From Oscillospiraceae bacterium (GTDB lineage: Bacteria; Bacillota; Clostridia; Oscillospirales; Ruminococcaceae): a DNA stretch of 64,000 nt. The position numbers and the translations under genes were made by a program. The notes beneath the pieces are model-generated. The model made no database searches and was not told the DNA's origin. It worked only from the letters and a program-made list of their open reading frames with translations. Location: positions 278,076 through 342,075 of the forward strand of contig JAFRTG010000027.1 of assembly GCA_017427265.1 (NCBI GenBank). Reading direction: 5' to 3'. This document shows positions 49,704 through 57,829 of this stretch, in pieces. Every line of letters begins with the position of its first letter. Within the stretch, counting starts at the first letter, position 1.

Positions 49704-49809
49704 TCATCTTGCACAGGAAGTCAACAGAATTTCAGTAAGCTGCAAAATAGGGCGGGTAAGTTGTATTTTTTAGAGGGTAAGTTGCGTTTCCATCGAAGTA
49801 TGAAGGAAC

Positions 49810-49840
49810 AAAAAATGCCCTCAGAAAACTCTGAGGGCAT
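49810..49840 (-). terminator. Second terminator behind the displaced tRNA end
   Basis: An 11-bp stem ATGCCCTCAGA / TCTGAGGGCAT with a 4-nt loop and a T run on the minus strand. The only minus-strand feature upstream of it is the tRNA fragment. Confidence 0.75.
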
Positions 49841-49868
49841 CGCTTACCGGAATCCGTTTCAGGAGAAA

Positions 49869-49907
49869 AGAAAAACTCTCAAATGACGGGATGTCGTCAT
49901 TTGAGAG
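49869..49907 (-). terminator. Terminator directly behind the displaced tRNA end
   Basis: A 13-bp perfect stem CTCTCAAATGACG / CGTCATTTGAGAG with a 6-nt loop, followed on the minus strand by five T. It lies 9 nt after the CCA end of the tRNA fragment, where a tRNA terminator is expected. Confidence 0.85.
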
Positions 49908-49916
49908 CCTTACGCT

Positions 49917-49939
49917 TGGTGACCCGTACGGGAATTGAA
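49917..49939 (-). other. tRNA 3'-end fragment: left attachment site of the mobile element
   Basis: On the minus strand this 23-bp stretch reads TTCAATTCCCGT, then ACGGGTCACCA. This is the T-loop, the 3' half of the T-stem, the 3' acceptor strand, the discriminator A and an encoded CCA. The bases before it do not complete the T-stem (ACGGG would be needed), so no tRNA is present here. Displaced tRNA 3' ends of this kind mark integrase attachment sites. The restored tRNA gene should lie at the other end, right of the window. Confidence 0.75.
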
Positions 49940-50205
49940 AATCTCGGCGCTCTTTTCGTGACTTATCGAGATATGCAGAAAAGCCCGAAAATACGGCATT
50001 TTAGAACAATACGCAAAAATTCGTTTACGCTGTTTTTTGCTAAGTTTTTGCACCCTTAGCGGACAAATAGCGGACAAAAAACATTCGACATACCCTTGTA
50101 CTTATTCGTTTTTAACCGATGTGCAGATCATATCAGCGGACAAAATGAGCCTATTTTTATTACCGCTCGCTGATACATCTGAGCGATAAGTAGGAGGATA
50201 TTTTT
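49940..50205. other. Left terminal region of the mobile element
   Basis: No gene is seen. It carries three direct repeats of AGCGGACAAA (50058-50067, 50069-50078, 50135-50144) and GACATACCCTTGTAC (50087-50101), whose exact inverse occurs just before the integrase gene. These may be integrase or excisionase arm sites. Confidence 0.6.
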
Positions 50206-50622
50206 ATGAGCAGATACACAAGTGAACAGAACGCATACAGCTCCCTGAAAAAGAAATACGTTCCGCTGTGGAGACTGGATACCAACACTATGACCGTTAC
50301 ACACTTCAATACCGATACGCAGACCGAGGAGAGCAAGACCTACCACGCCGACTTCATCAGGTATCATCTTCATTTCTCTGACAGCCATTGCCCCAACAGG
50401 CTTCGTAGGCTCGTCAACGAGGGCAGGATCGTGCAGTACCTCGATGATATTGAACGGAAAGTCAGCGAAGCTATCTCCCGTCAGGTGAAACTTTGGAAGC
50501 AGATCGACAGTTGCTATCAGAAAGCTGTCCTCAGCGGTGACACTGAGAAGATGCTCGGTCTGGAAAACTGCTTCGTCTATATGGCAAGAGAAGCTGTGTT
50601 TGAGTGTATGGTTTATATTTGA
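50206..50622 (+). CDS. Small element protein, TnpV-like
   Basis: A 138-residue protein of charged, helical character. Its C-terminal half (NRLRRLVNEGRIVQYLDDIERKVSEAI ... AREAVFECMVY, shown in parts) resembles the pattern of TnpV proteins of clostridial mobilizable elements, which end in a similar ARE-hydrophobic stretch. A good ribosome binding site (GTAGGAGG) precedes the ATG. It is the first gene inside the element's left end and the only plus-strand gene there. The assignment is tentative. Confidence 0.55.
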   Translation: MSRYTSEQNAYSSLKKKYVPLWRLDTNTMTVTHFNTDTQTEESKTYHADFIRYHLHFSDSHCPNRLRRLVNEGRIVQYLDDIERKVSEAISRQVKLWKQIDSCYQKAVLSGDTEKMLGLENCFVYMAREAVFECMVYI

Positions 50623-50669
50623 GAATCAGCGGCTGTGCCTTCGGGTGCAGCCGTTTGTTCGTTTAGCGA

Positions 50670-51164
50670 TTACGAGAATTCAGCTATAAAAGATTCTTTG
50701 GTGTACTTTTCAATTCCAGGGTATTTCCAGAACGAAAGGTGCTTAAAAACTTCTTCGATATTTGCTGCTCTTAACTGTATACAAGAAAGTAGATAGTGTT
50801 TTTTCTTAAAATCATCGAATGAATCAATGGCATTAGGTACTAATGTAACACGTTGGTTAGGGTAGCATTCTGCCTTTAAGATACCGTTTTTATGAATGCG
50901 GCTCATAAAATGTCTATTACGATATTCAGGAAAGATAGTTATCTGTATATCATAATCTCCATAAAAAAGAACGCCGCCAACAATTTTAGTTCCTTTATCT
51001 GTTACGATAAGAAACTTATCTAATGTTACCAAATCATTTCTTTGTTTATCAGTAAGATGAATAAAATCATTTGCTGTCACTCGATATGTACTTCCATCAG
51101 GCAACAATTCGCCAAATGGTAGATGAATACTTCTTAGCAGGTTTTCAAATGCCGATTCAGTCAT
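50670..51164 (-). CDS. GNAT-like acetyltransferase fold protein
   Basis: A 164-residue protein. The central strands IVTDKGTKIVGGVLFYGDYD, ITIFPEYRNRHFMSRIHKNGIL and YPNQRVTLVPNA follow the GNAT pattern, with PEYRNRHFM at the acetyl-CoA pyrophosphate loop. The Q/R-x-x-G-x-G motif is imperfect, so activity is uncertain. The start at 51164 (MTESAFENLL) has AAAGGAG upstream. It is the third gene of a unit with the Mrr-like nuclease and the AAA ATPase (75-nt gap). Its role there is unknown; a GNAT could modify tRNA or protein. Confidence 0.55.
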   Translation of the reverse strand: MTESAFENLLRSIHLPFGELLPDGSTYRVTANDFIHLTDKQRNDLVTLDKFLIVTDKGTKIVGGVLFYGDYDIQITIFPEYRNRHFMSRIHKNGILKAECYPNQRVTLVPNAIDSFDDFKKKHYLLSCIQLRAANIEEVFKHLSFWKYPGIEKYTKESFIAEFS

Positions 51165-51238
51165 TCTTTTCTCCTTTTTTAGCAACGTTTGATATGTTCT
51201 TAACCATTTCAAAAGTAGTCATCAGAAATAGCGGCACT

Positions 51239-52231
51239 TCATTCTATTGCATTTATTACAGGTATATAAACCATCTTCAACGGTATCATCTTCCTGTACT
51301 TCTCGCTGAGACTGTCGTAATATTTCAATATCAGATCAACCAGCTCTTTACCATTGATGCCACGGATAATAGGTGTATTGTCGAGGTATTTCTGAGCCTT
51401 CTTAGTGTAGTTTGAGAGCGTCACGAACAGACCATAATCACCCTCACGCATAGCACCTTTCAGCGACTGTATAGTGGTCTCCTTAATATCACCGTCCTGG
51501 CTCTTGACCTGAACAAGTATCCTTGGTGGAAGCTCGTCTTTATAGGCGGTAATATCAATACCGCTGTCACCGCCATGTGGGGAAATGGTTGTCCTATATC
51601 CCATAGCACTCAAAAGATCAGCCACAAATTCTTCAAGGTCATAGCCTTTAAGATTTCGGCTCAGTTCTTTAAGAATGTAATCTCTTGTATTTTCAATTAT
51701 CTCGTCTGCGGTTGCAGCAACAGTTTCATCATCGGCGGTATCTGCTGAAACAGTACCCTTGAAGTTCTTGTCTAAAGCTGCAAGAAACTCGTCGGCGTAG
51801 TTTCTGACTGAAAAGAAAGACATAGCCGAACCGATCTCATACAAAGCACCCTGCGAAAAAGCTGTCCTCGGAAGATGCTTCAACCATTTGACTTTACGCT
51901 GCTGAACATAACTTTCCGTATCAGGTTCGTATATGTAGTTGCTCTCAACAGTTCCGATGTTGATCTCTCTGTTGTTCTTTGACGGGAATACAATATAGTC
52001 ACCGATCTGGACTTCATGGGCAAATCGGTATAGCATACCTGCACTGGTTGCAACTTTCATCTTCTTATCATCGGGATATGTCTCGATGTATTTTTTCTTG
52101 AATGCATCACGGTCCGGAGCAATCTTGCTGAGGTTACCAATTTCATTCCAACCGATAGCTATAACATCTTCTTTTAAGAACAGGTTATCGTCAAGGGTAT
52201 GGATTCCCCATACTCGTTTTTCTTCTGACAT
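51239..52231 (-). CDS. Mrr-like restriction endonuclease with sensor-type N-terminus
   Basis: A 330-residue protein. The N-terminal half (VWGIHTLDDNLF, IAIGWNEIGNLS, AHEVQIGDYIVFPSKNNREINIG, FSQGALYEIGSA) is a domain found at the front of many Mrr-family proteins. It is probably an EVE/PUA-like reader of modified bases. The C-terminal half is a PD-(D/E)xK Mrr nuclease: LEEFVADLLSAMGY, GGDSGIDITA (Asp) and ILVQVKSQDG (Q-x-K). Such proteins cut modified foreign DNA (type IV restriction). It starts 11 nt after the AAA ATPase stop, so both are in one operon. Confidence 0.82.
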   Translation of the reverse strand: MSEEKRVWGIHTLDDNLFLKEDVIAIGWNEIGNLSKIAPDRDAFKKKYIETYPDDKKMKVATSAGMLYRFAHEVQIGDYIVFPSKNNREINIGTVESNYIYEPDTESYVQQRKVKWLKHLPRTAFSQGALYEIGSAMSFFSVRNYADEFLAALDKNFKGTVSADTADDETVAATADEIIENTRDYILKELSRNLKGYDLEEFVADLLSAMGYRTTISPHGGDSGIDITAYKDELPPRILVQVKSQDGDIKETTIQSLKGAMREGDYGLFVTLSNYTKKAQKYLDNTPIIRGINGKELVDLILKYYDSLSEKYRKMIPLKMVYIPVINAIE

Positions 52232-52242
52232 GGTTTAGCACC

Positions 52243-54471
52243 TCATTCTTTATTTTTCTTTTCATCGTCTATACTCATCATCATATTATAGTGGGCGATG
52301 TGACCTGAAATATCAAACACTTCTTTAAATACTGCTTTGTATTTTTCAATTGAATCTGAATAACTATCAATATACAAATCATCAGGAATTGAATGTGAAC
52401 CATCGTTTATCCAATAGAACAATGATTCACAGATCTGCTGTTCTTCGATAGTCTGAAACTTCTTTTTTATATGGTCGTATTTCCGATTTCCAAGCATACC
52501 AAAATAGTTTTCAATAATACGCCGCATTGTATTTTGAATTGTAATAAAAGATGAAGTGTTAGTATCTATTAATTCACGCCAAAGAAGTTCATACGAAGTG
52601 TGAATGGGATTGTTATGCTTATACGTAATTATTCTTGAAACGGACTCGTCTTTATGCAAAATCCAATAACTTACATCGTTTGAGTTATCAATTTTACCAT
52701 CAACAAAAGAAGCTTCTTTATGAAAGAACACATTATGCGTAAAAATGAATATCTGTTTTATATTTGAGTCGCCTTTTTTGACATCACATACTAATGATTT
52801 CACCAAGCAACTGACGATATATAGAATTGTACTATCCAAGCTACAAATAGGATCGTCTATTATCAATATTTTTTCAGTAGAAACTCTTGATATGTCCGTA
52901 GCACCTTTAGTAAGTTGTAAAAAATACAAAAAGGATATGAATGTTTCTTCGCCTTCACTCAGTGTGTTACTTGCCAATGATCCGTCAGGACGTTGAATCT
53001 GATAACAATTATCTTTTGTAGGCGAAGGAACAATCTTGAAATTATTAAAGCCATATGCCTTAAGCAATCTATTTATCTCATCAACTGTAGGCTGAACACT
53101 TGATATGTTCTTGTTTTTTTCTATTATTTGTGTCTCGATTTCAATGATTTCTTTTTCAAAACTGTCGATCGAACTACTTATCCCTGTTATTGCTTTATCG
53201 AAGTTTTTACAGTCTTTTAAGTATCCTGAAATAAGAGCCTCTTGCTCATCAAGGAGAAAAGTCCATATTTCTGCTATAAGGTTATTCTTTTCAGTCGCAA
53301 AGTTATCAACCATAGTGTTATGATTCTGAATTGTTTCGTTTCCTACACTAATCAGTTTTAGAATAGACTCAATATCGGTACGATTTAGCGTCACACTACG
53401 GCTTGGTTCTTTTATTTTTTTCTCTATTTCACTCTTATTAGCGCTGATATTTGCTTGCACAGCATCAATAAGTGCTTTTATTCTTCCAATATCAACCTTT
53501 GATATTGAAAAGAATGAATCGTTTGTGAGTATATCTGTCAGTAGTTTAATCATTCTCTGACCGCACTCTTCATAACTGGTTTGAAAAATCGATAAAGCCT
53601 GCAAATGCGTTTCATATTCTCTGTTGAAGAATTGTTCTAATTGTGATTTTAATGCATCAGTTATTGTATCTTGCTGACAGAAAGGACATTTACAATCATC
53701 GCCTAAATATTTCATACCATTTTGCACCCAGTCTGAGTTCCCTAAATGAGAAATCAATGCTGCTATCGGAACATCTTGGTTTCCAACAATATGCTTAGCC
53801 CATATATCGTTTACCTCTACAGATTGTAATTCAGCAAGTAAATCTTCATAATCTAAATATAGCTGATCGAATTTTTGCGGTTTTTTAGCAAATAGAGTTG
53901 TTGCTTTTTTTAGTAATTCTTCTCGTGTGTGCGGAGAAGAATGATCTTCATTATAACGTTTAATTACCTGATCGAAGAAAGTTTTCTTGCTTGCTCTAAA
54001 ACCAGTAAATGCCTCTTGGAAATCTGCTTCATTTTGCTTTAGTATGACATTCCATATCGTATCTTGAAAATCCTGTGTATGTTTCTCTAATTCTTCTTTC
54101 TTTTGTTGTAATAAAGTCTTTTTCTTTTTAACTTCATCTGATAATCCCTTTTTTCTCGCTTTCAAAGCATCTATAGCTGTCATATCATCAATTACATCTT
54201 TGCCAAGTGTGAAAATACCGTCTATATCACCAGAGAAATTTGTCTCCTTGAAATGTCTGTTGTAAACCAACACTTCTAACGGTTGATTAAACTCCCATTC
54301 CACAATACAATCTGCATATTTTGTTCCCGTCATATCTTGAAAATAATTGCTGATGGTTGATTTTCCGCTTCCGTTAGGTCCGTAAATAAAATTAACCTTT
54401 GAACACTCAGATAATTCTATGCCACTTTCATCGTATGTGGCACAATTACGCATTGCTATTTTCTTAATCAT
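52243..54471 (-). CDS. RloC/AAA_13-like ATPase with possible anticodon-nuclease motif
   Basis: A 742-residue SMC-like ATPase. Walker A is FIYGPNGSGKST, then long coiled coils with a zinc-hook-like CKCPFCQQ near residue 270. The ABC signature is in SNTLSEGEETFISFLYFL, Walker B in KILIIDDPICSLDS and the switch His in FTHN. The C-terminal part has RRIIE about 40 residues before NDGSHS. This fits the Arg-x3-Glu...His layout of PrrC/RloC anticodon nucleases. It may cleave tRNA when phage or DNA damage is sensed. The gene is clearly AT-richer than its neighbours. Start at 54471 (MIKKIAMRNC); a GTG lies nine nt upstream. Confidence 0.8.
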   Translation of the reverse strand: MIKKIAMRNCATYDESGIELSECSKVNFIYGPNGSGKSTISNYFQDMTGTKYADCIVEWEFNQPLEVLVYNRHFKETNFSGDIDGIFTLGKDVIDDMTAIDALKARKKGLSDEVKKKKTLLQQKKEELEKHTQDFQDTIWNVILKQNEADFQEAFTGFRASKKTFFDQVIKRYNEDHSSPHTREELLKKATTLFAKKPQKFDQLYLDYEDLLAELQSVEVNDIWAKHIVGNQDVPIAALISHLGNSDWVQNGMKYLGDDCKCPFCQQDTITDALKSQLEQFFNREYETHLQALSIFQTSYEECGQRMIKLLTDILTNDSFFSISKVDIGRIKALIDAVQANISANKSEIEKKIKEPSRSVTLNRTDIESILKLISVGNETIQNHNTMVDNFATEKNNLIAEIWTFLLDEQEALISGYLKDCKNFDKAITGISSSIDSFEKEIIEIETQIIEKNKNISSVQPTVDEINRLLKAYGFNNFKIVPSPTKDNCYQIQRPDGSLASNTLSEGEETFISFLYFLQLTKGATDISRVSTEKILIIDDPICSLDSTILYIVSCLVKSLVCDVKKGDSNIKQIFIFTHNVFFHKEASFVDGKIDNSNDVSYWILHKDESVSRIITYKHNNPIHTSYELLWRELIDTNTSSFITIQNTMRRIIENYFGMLGNRKYDHIKKKFQTIEEQQICESLFYWINDGSHSIPDDLYIDSYSDSIEKYKAVFKEVFDISGHIAHYNMMMSIDDEKKNKE

Positions 54472-54580
54472 AGTTCTCACCTATTAAGACAAACATCGGT
54501 TTACAACGTTTTTTCATCATGTTAATGGATACACCTGCGGGAACTGCATGAGAAGTGTTGTGCACATTCTTCAAGACGCT

Positions 54581-55183
54581 CTAATCCCCTACAACGCACG
54601 CCACGATCACATCACAGAACGCCCTACCATCTACCACCGACCTTACCGCCGCATCGAGCATCGTATCCCGATCCACACGGCTCCAGTCCAGCGTAAATCC
54701 ATAGCGCATCGCCATACACCGTATCAGCTCACGGATGCTTCTGCCGTTGCCTTCACGGAACGGATGAATGATATTCAGCTCGGACATGATATAGGACAAA
54801 TGCTCGATCTGGCGTTTCCTGTCCGTTTCTTGCAGCATTTTCTCGCTATGCAGCTTGGCAAACACCTTGTCAAGCTCCTGACCGATCAGATGCGGCGGAT
54901 AGAACATGGTATCGCCCTTGCTGATCTGCTCACGGCGGATAAGCCCTGCAAACGGGTAGATATCCTCGAACAGAAAACGATGAATATTCATAAGTTGCGT
55001 CTTGGAAAATCGCCCCTTGATCGGCGATTCCATCAGCATATACTGTTTAAGGGCGGTGATCTCCTCCTCCGCCCTTTTCAGCTCGTCCCTGTCGCGGATA
55101 TTCAGCTTATTTTTCAGCACATCAGAATCCGGATAGCAGTAGAGCGACTGCACCGTGGTGTACACATCATATTTTGAAAACAT
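54581..55183 (-). CDS. fic: Fic-domain toxin
   Basis: A 200-residue Fic protein with the complete catalytic motif HPFREGNGRS (HPFx[D/E]GNGR), so AMP transfer to a target protein is likely. The N-terminal segment YPDSDVLKNKLNIRD and IYPFAGLIRREQISKG are typical of short Fic/VbhT-like toxins. No inhibitory helix is built in. The partner at 55183 provides it. Its start shares one base with the antitoxin stop (TAATG). Confidence 0.92.
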   Translation of the reverse strand: MFSKYDVYTTVQSLYCYPDSDVLKNKLNIRDRDELKRAEEEITALKQYMLMESPIKGRFSKTQLMNIHRFLFEDIYPFAGLIRREQISKGDTMFYPPHLIGQELDKVFAKLHSEKMLQETDRKRQIEHLSYIMSELNIIHPFREGNGRSIRELIRCMAMRYGFTLDWSRVDRDTMLDAAVRSVVDGRAFCDVIVACVVGD

Positions 55184-55383
55184 TACTCCGCCCTCTGATA
55201 CTTTGCTTTCAGCTCTGCCATGATCTGCTGAAAATTTGCCTGACCGCTGGCATATCGGTCAAGGTTGCGTCTGCTCGCTTCACTCATTGTGAGCCCCTCG
55301 ATCGCCATTGTTCCGGCAACGCTCCGGATCATCTTCTGATGCTCCTCAGCACTGACCGGCTTTTTCTGTACTTGCGGTTTCAT
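55183..55383 (-). CDS. Class I Fic antitoxin (VbhA/FicA-like)
   Basis: A 66-residue protein. The inhibitory helix carries TMAIEG, matching the [S/T]xxxE[G/N] motif that blocks ATP binding in Fic enzymes, within MIRSVAGTMAIEGLTMSE. The start at 55383 (MKPQVQKKP) has AAAGGAGG upstream. The antitoxin gene precedes and overlaps the toxin gene, the usual order for this type. Confidence 0.88.
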   Translation of the reverse strand: MKPQVQKKPVSAEEHQKMIRSVAGTMAIEGLTMSEASRRNLDRYASGQANFQQIMAELKAKYQRAE

Positions 55384-55513
55384 ACGTCTGCCTCCTTTGA
55401 GAGTTCCTGATCCATCTTCTATTAGCTTGGATGCCACGGGCTCTCGTTGTTAATCTTGCTTCATAAGCTGTAAGTTTCGGTTTCAAAAATTTTCTACTTC
55501 TGTAGATTGTGAA

Positions 55514-57655
55514 TCATATTTCTTCCAATCCTAAAGACATTAAGTAAGCATATGTCCCATCATAATATTCCGGAATTCTTGTAGTATCTTCCCAGAATCC
55601 GCCAACTGTTTTATTTGCATTTCCTTCGGGAACGCAGATCACAAGACCTTTTCTTGCTCGGGTAAGCAGAACACGGTAGGCGTTAAGCATATATTTTCTA
55701 CGCTCCTGCATACTTTCGCTGTCACCGTTCTGTTCATTCCATTTCGTCTGCCCGTTGAATTTATAAAAATGCCATTCACCATTTTCATACCGCATATCTG
55801 CATCCCACAGCAGACAGGCATAATCAAGCTCCAGTCCCTGAACCTGAATCTCTGTTGCAGCATCTTCCAGATAGTTGGAAGAACGTGTATCCGTCTTATC
55901 TTCAAGGAACCAATGCACAGCATTTTCATCGCCGGAAGGCAGAATATGTACAGCCAATGGCTTAAAGCGTGCAGCTTCTTTTGTGACAAGTATACCTGTT
56001 CTTTCAGTTCCCATTGCCCTGTCCCTGAGCCATTTTCTTGCCGTATTCATATTTCTTGTCAATACAATGGGGTATTTATCACAGAACTCTCGATACACGT
56101 TATTAGCCTGTTCGTCAAAGGATAACAGCATATGAACAAAGGTGGAGAGCTTTTCAGCCCGGAAGGAACGCAGATTAACGCTGAGATGCAAGTCAGCTGA
56201 GAATGTGACATTCTTGTTTTCTCTCAGCAGTTCATTTACCCTGCCTTCCGCATATTCAGACTCTGTAAGCTTTGGTGATATATATACTTTCCAATCAGGG
56301 AAATCGTTATTCAGTGCATTGATCCACTCGGATATGCCTGCTTCGCCTGTATTGATCTCCTGACCGCCTCCGACCAAGCAAACGATGGTTGCCCAGTCCT
56401 CTCTCTGATCCAGCGACCAGATCAGGAAACCGGCTTCCGACATCGGGAAATTCGGAACTTTCAGTTTGTTTCCGTAGGTTCCGCCACGCTTTAGGTACTC
56501 TGCAAGACGTTTATGTGTCCATGAGCGCTGTGCCTCATCAAATATCGCTACGTGTTCGACTTCACCATAACCGGATTCAGCCATTTTAACAGCTTTCTCA
56601 GGATCAATTTCAAGCACTCCGTTCTCCACGGGATTTTTGATCTTGGCAAGCATATTGTCACGATAGCGATGGATCATATTGATGAACTTACCGACTTCAC
56701 GGCGTGAATCAGTTATTTTTTTGCTTTCTTTTCTTGCCTTGCATTTTTCATAGTTATCCTTAGCAAGTGCTTCTGTTAAAACAGCAACCAAAGGACCGTT
56801 ACCTGATAAATAAACAGCGCCTTCATCATCAACCGGTTTATCGTGTCCCTGATATGTCTGCCTTACAGCAACTTCCAGTCCGACAAGTGTTTTTCCCGCA
56901 CCCGGCACACCTGTCACAAAACAGATGCTCTTTTCACCGTTACGCTTGCTTTTTTCTATCACATCAAGGATACATGAGATCGTCGCGTCTGTGGAGACCT
57001 TATCGGCTTCATGCCTTGTAATATCCTCAACAGAATGACTTTCATACAGCGTTCGGGCAGCTTCGATAATAGTCGGTGTTGGTGCATACGGGCTTATGAT
57101 CCAGTTTTCTTCAAGCGGCGGAAGGTCGGGGTATTTCTCTATTACTTTATGTATGAGCTCCTGCAATCCTTTTTCACCCGATATCAAGGGATTAAGTACA
57201 TTATCATCATATACAGATTTCTGTATAACAGTGGAACTCCTTTGATACTTTGATACTATCAGAATGGGTACGATCAGGCGATTCTCGCTGAATTTATGAA
57301 AGTTCGTCAGATCAAGAGCATAGTCAAGAACCTGATCTACATCAGCTTCTGCCAGTGCATCTTTATTACCGGTTTTGAACTCTATGCAGAAAATAAGACC
57401 TTTCAGGAGTAGAACCACATCAATTCGTTTTCCAAGACGTGGGATATCGTATTCAAATATGATCTTTCCGCTTTCATTTTTAAATGATGGTAGAACGTTC
57501 TTCATTAATGCTATTTCACTTTTCCATGCCTCCATCTGAGTGCTCTGAACAGCACCGTGATAGCCGTCACAAAGAATACCGAGTATCGATTGTTCGGCAT
57601 CGGACAAAAATGCTGAAAAACGATTATGATACAAGCAGCGGGTACTCTTTTTCAT
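55514..57655 (-). CDS. Nuclease-DUF2075 helicase fusion
   Basis: A 713-residue protein. The N-terminal ~200 residues look like a PD-(D/E)xK nuclease fold (IPRLGKRIDVVLLLKGLIFCIEFKTG, with Asp and E-x-K). The rest is a DUF2075/superfamily 1 helicase-like ATPase: Walker A GVPGAGKT, Walker B VAIFDEAQRSW, motif V-like QVQGLELDYACLLW and motif VI NAYRVLLTRARKG. It has its own minus-strand promoter (TTGAAT-17-TATAAT near 57703-57731). Proteins of this design are common in defence islands. A DNA-targeting antiviral role is inferred. Confidence 0.8.
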   Translation of the reverse strand: MKKSTRCLYHNRFSAFLSDAEQSILGILCDGYHGAVQSTQMEAWKSEIALMKNVLPSFKNESGKIIFEYDIPRLGKRIDVVLLLKGLIFCIEFKTGNKDALAEADVDQVLDYALDLTNFHKFSENRLIVPILIVSKYQRSSTVIQKSVYDDNVLNPLISGEKGLQELIHKVIEKYPDLPPLEENWIISPYAPTPTIIEAARTLYESHSVEDITRHEADKVSTDATISCILDVIEKSKRNGEKSICFVTGVPGAGKTLVGLEVAVRQTYQGHDKPVDDEGAVYLSGNGPLVAVLTEALAKDNYEKCKARKESKKITDSRREVGKFINMIHRYRDNMLAKIKNPVENGVLEIDPEKAVKMAESGYGEVEHVAIFDEAQRSWTHKRLAEYLKRGGTYGNKLKVPNFPMSEAGFLIWSLDQREDWATIVCLVGGGQEINTGEAGISEWINALNNDFPDWKVYISPKLTESEYAEGRVNELLRENKNVTFSADLHLSVNLRSFRAEKLSTFVHMLLSFDEQANNVYREFCDKYPIVLTRNMNTARKWLRDRAMGTERTGILVTKEAARFKPLAVHILPSGDENAVHWFLEDKTDTRSSNYLEDAATEIQVQGLELDYACLLWDADMRYENGEWHFYKFNGQTKWNEQNGDSESMQERRKYMLNAYRVLLTRARKGLVICVPEGNANKTVGGFWEDTTRIPEYYDGTYAYLMSLGLEEI

Positions 57656-57798
57656 GATATCCCTCCTGTCCTATAAGGTGAAAATTTATATATAATTATA
57701 CCACATTTTGACGAATTATTCAATAGCTTTTCTATAAAAAATGACGGCTGATGCTAAAAATCAAAGCTGAATAATTAGTAAAACCGACCAATGAATCC

Positions 57799-57825
57799 AA
57801 CTTTGACGCCAGTGGAGTCAAAGTT
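57799..57825 (-). terminator. Hairpin after the zinc-finger protein gene
   Basis: AACTTTGAC / GTCAAAGTT with an inner CC/GG, just downstream of the stop at 57830 on the minus strand. No T tract. It could also be a binding site. Confidence 0.4.
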
Positions 57826-57829
57826 TCTC

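Noticed and set aside
49917-49990. Complete tRNA gene at the element end
   Set aside because: Only the T-loop, 3' stem halves and CCA match. The 5' half of the T-stem and all other arms are absent in the adjoining sequence.
57160-57260. Possible frameshift in the nuclease-helicase gene
   Set aside because: The frame is continuous across the nuclease and helicase motifs, with no stop or loss of similarity seen.
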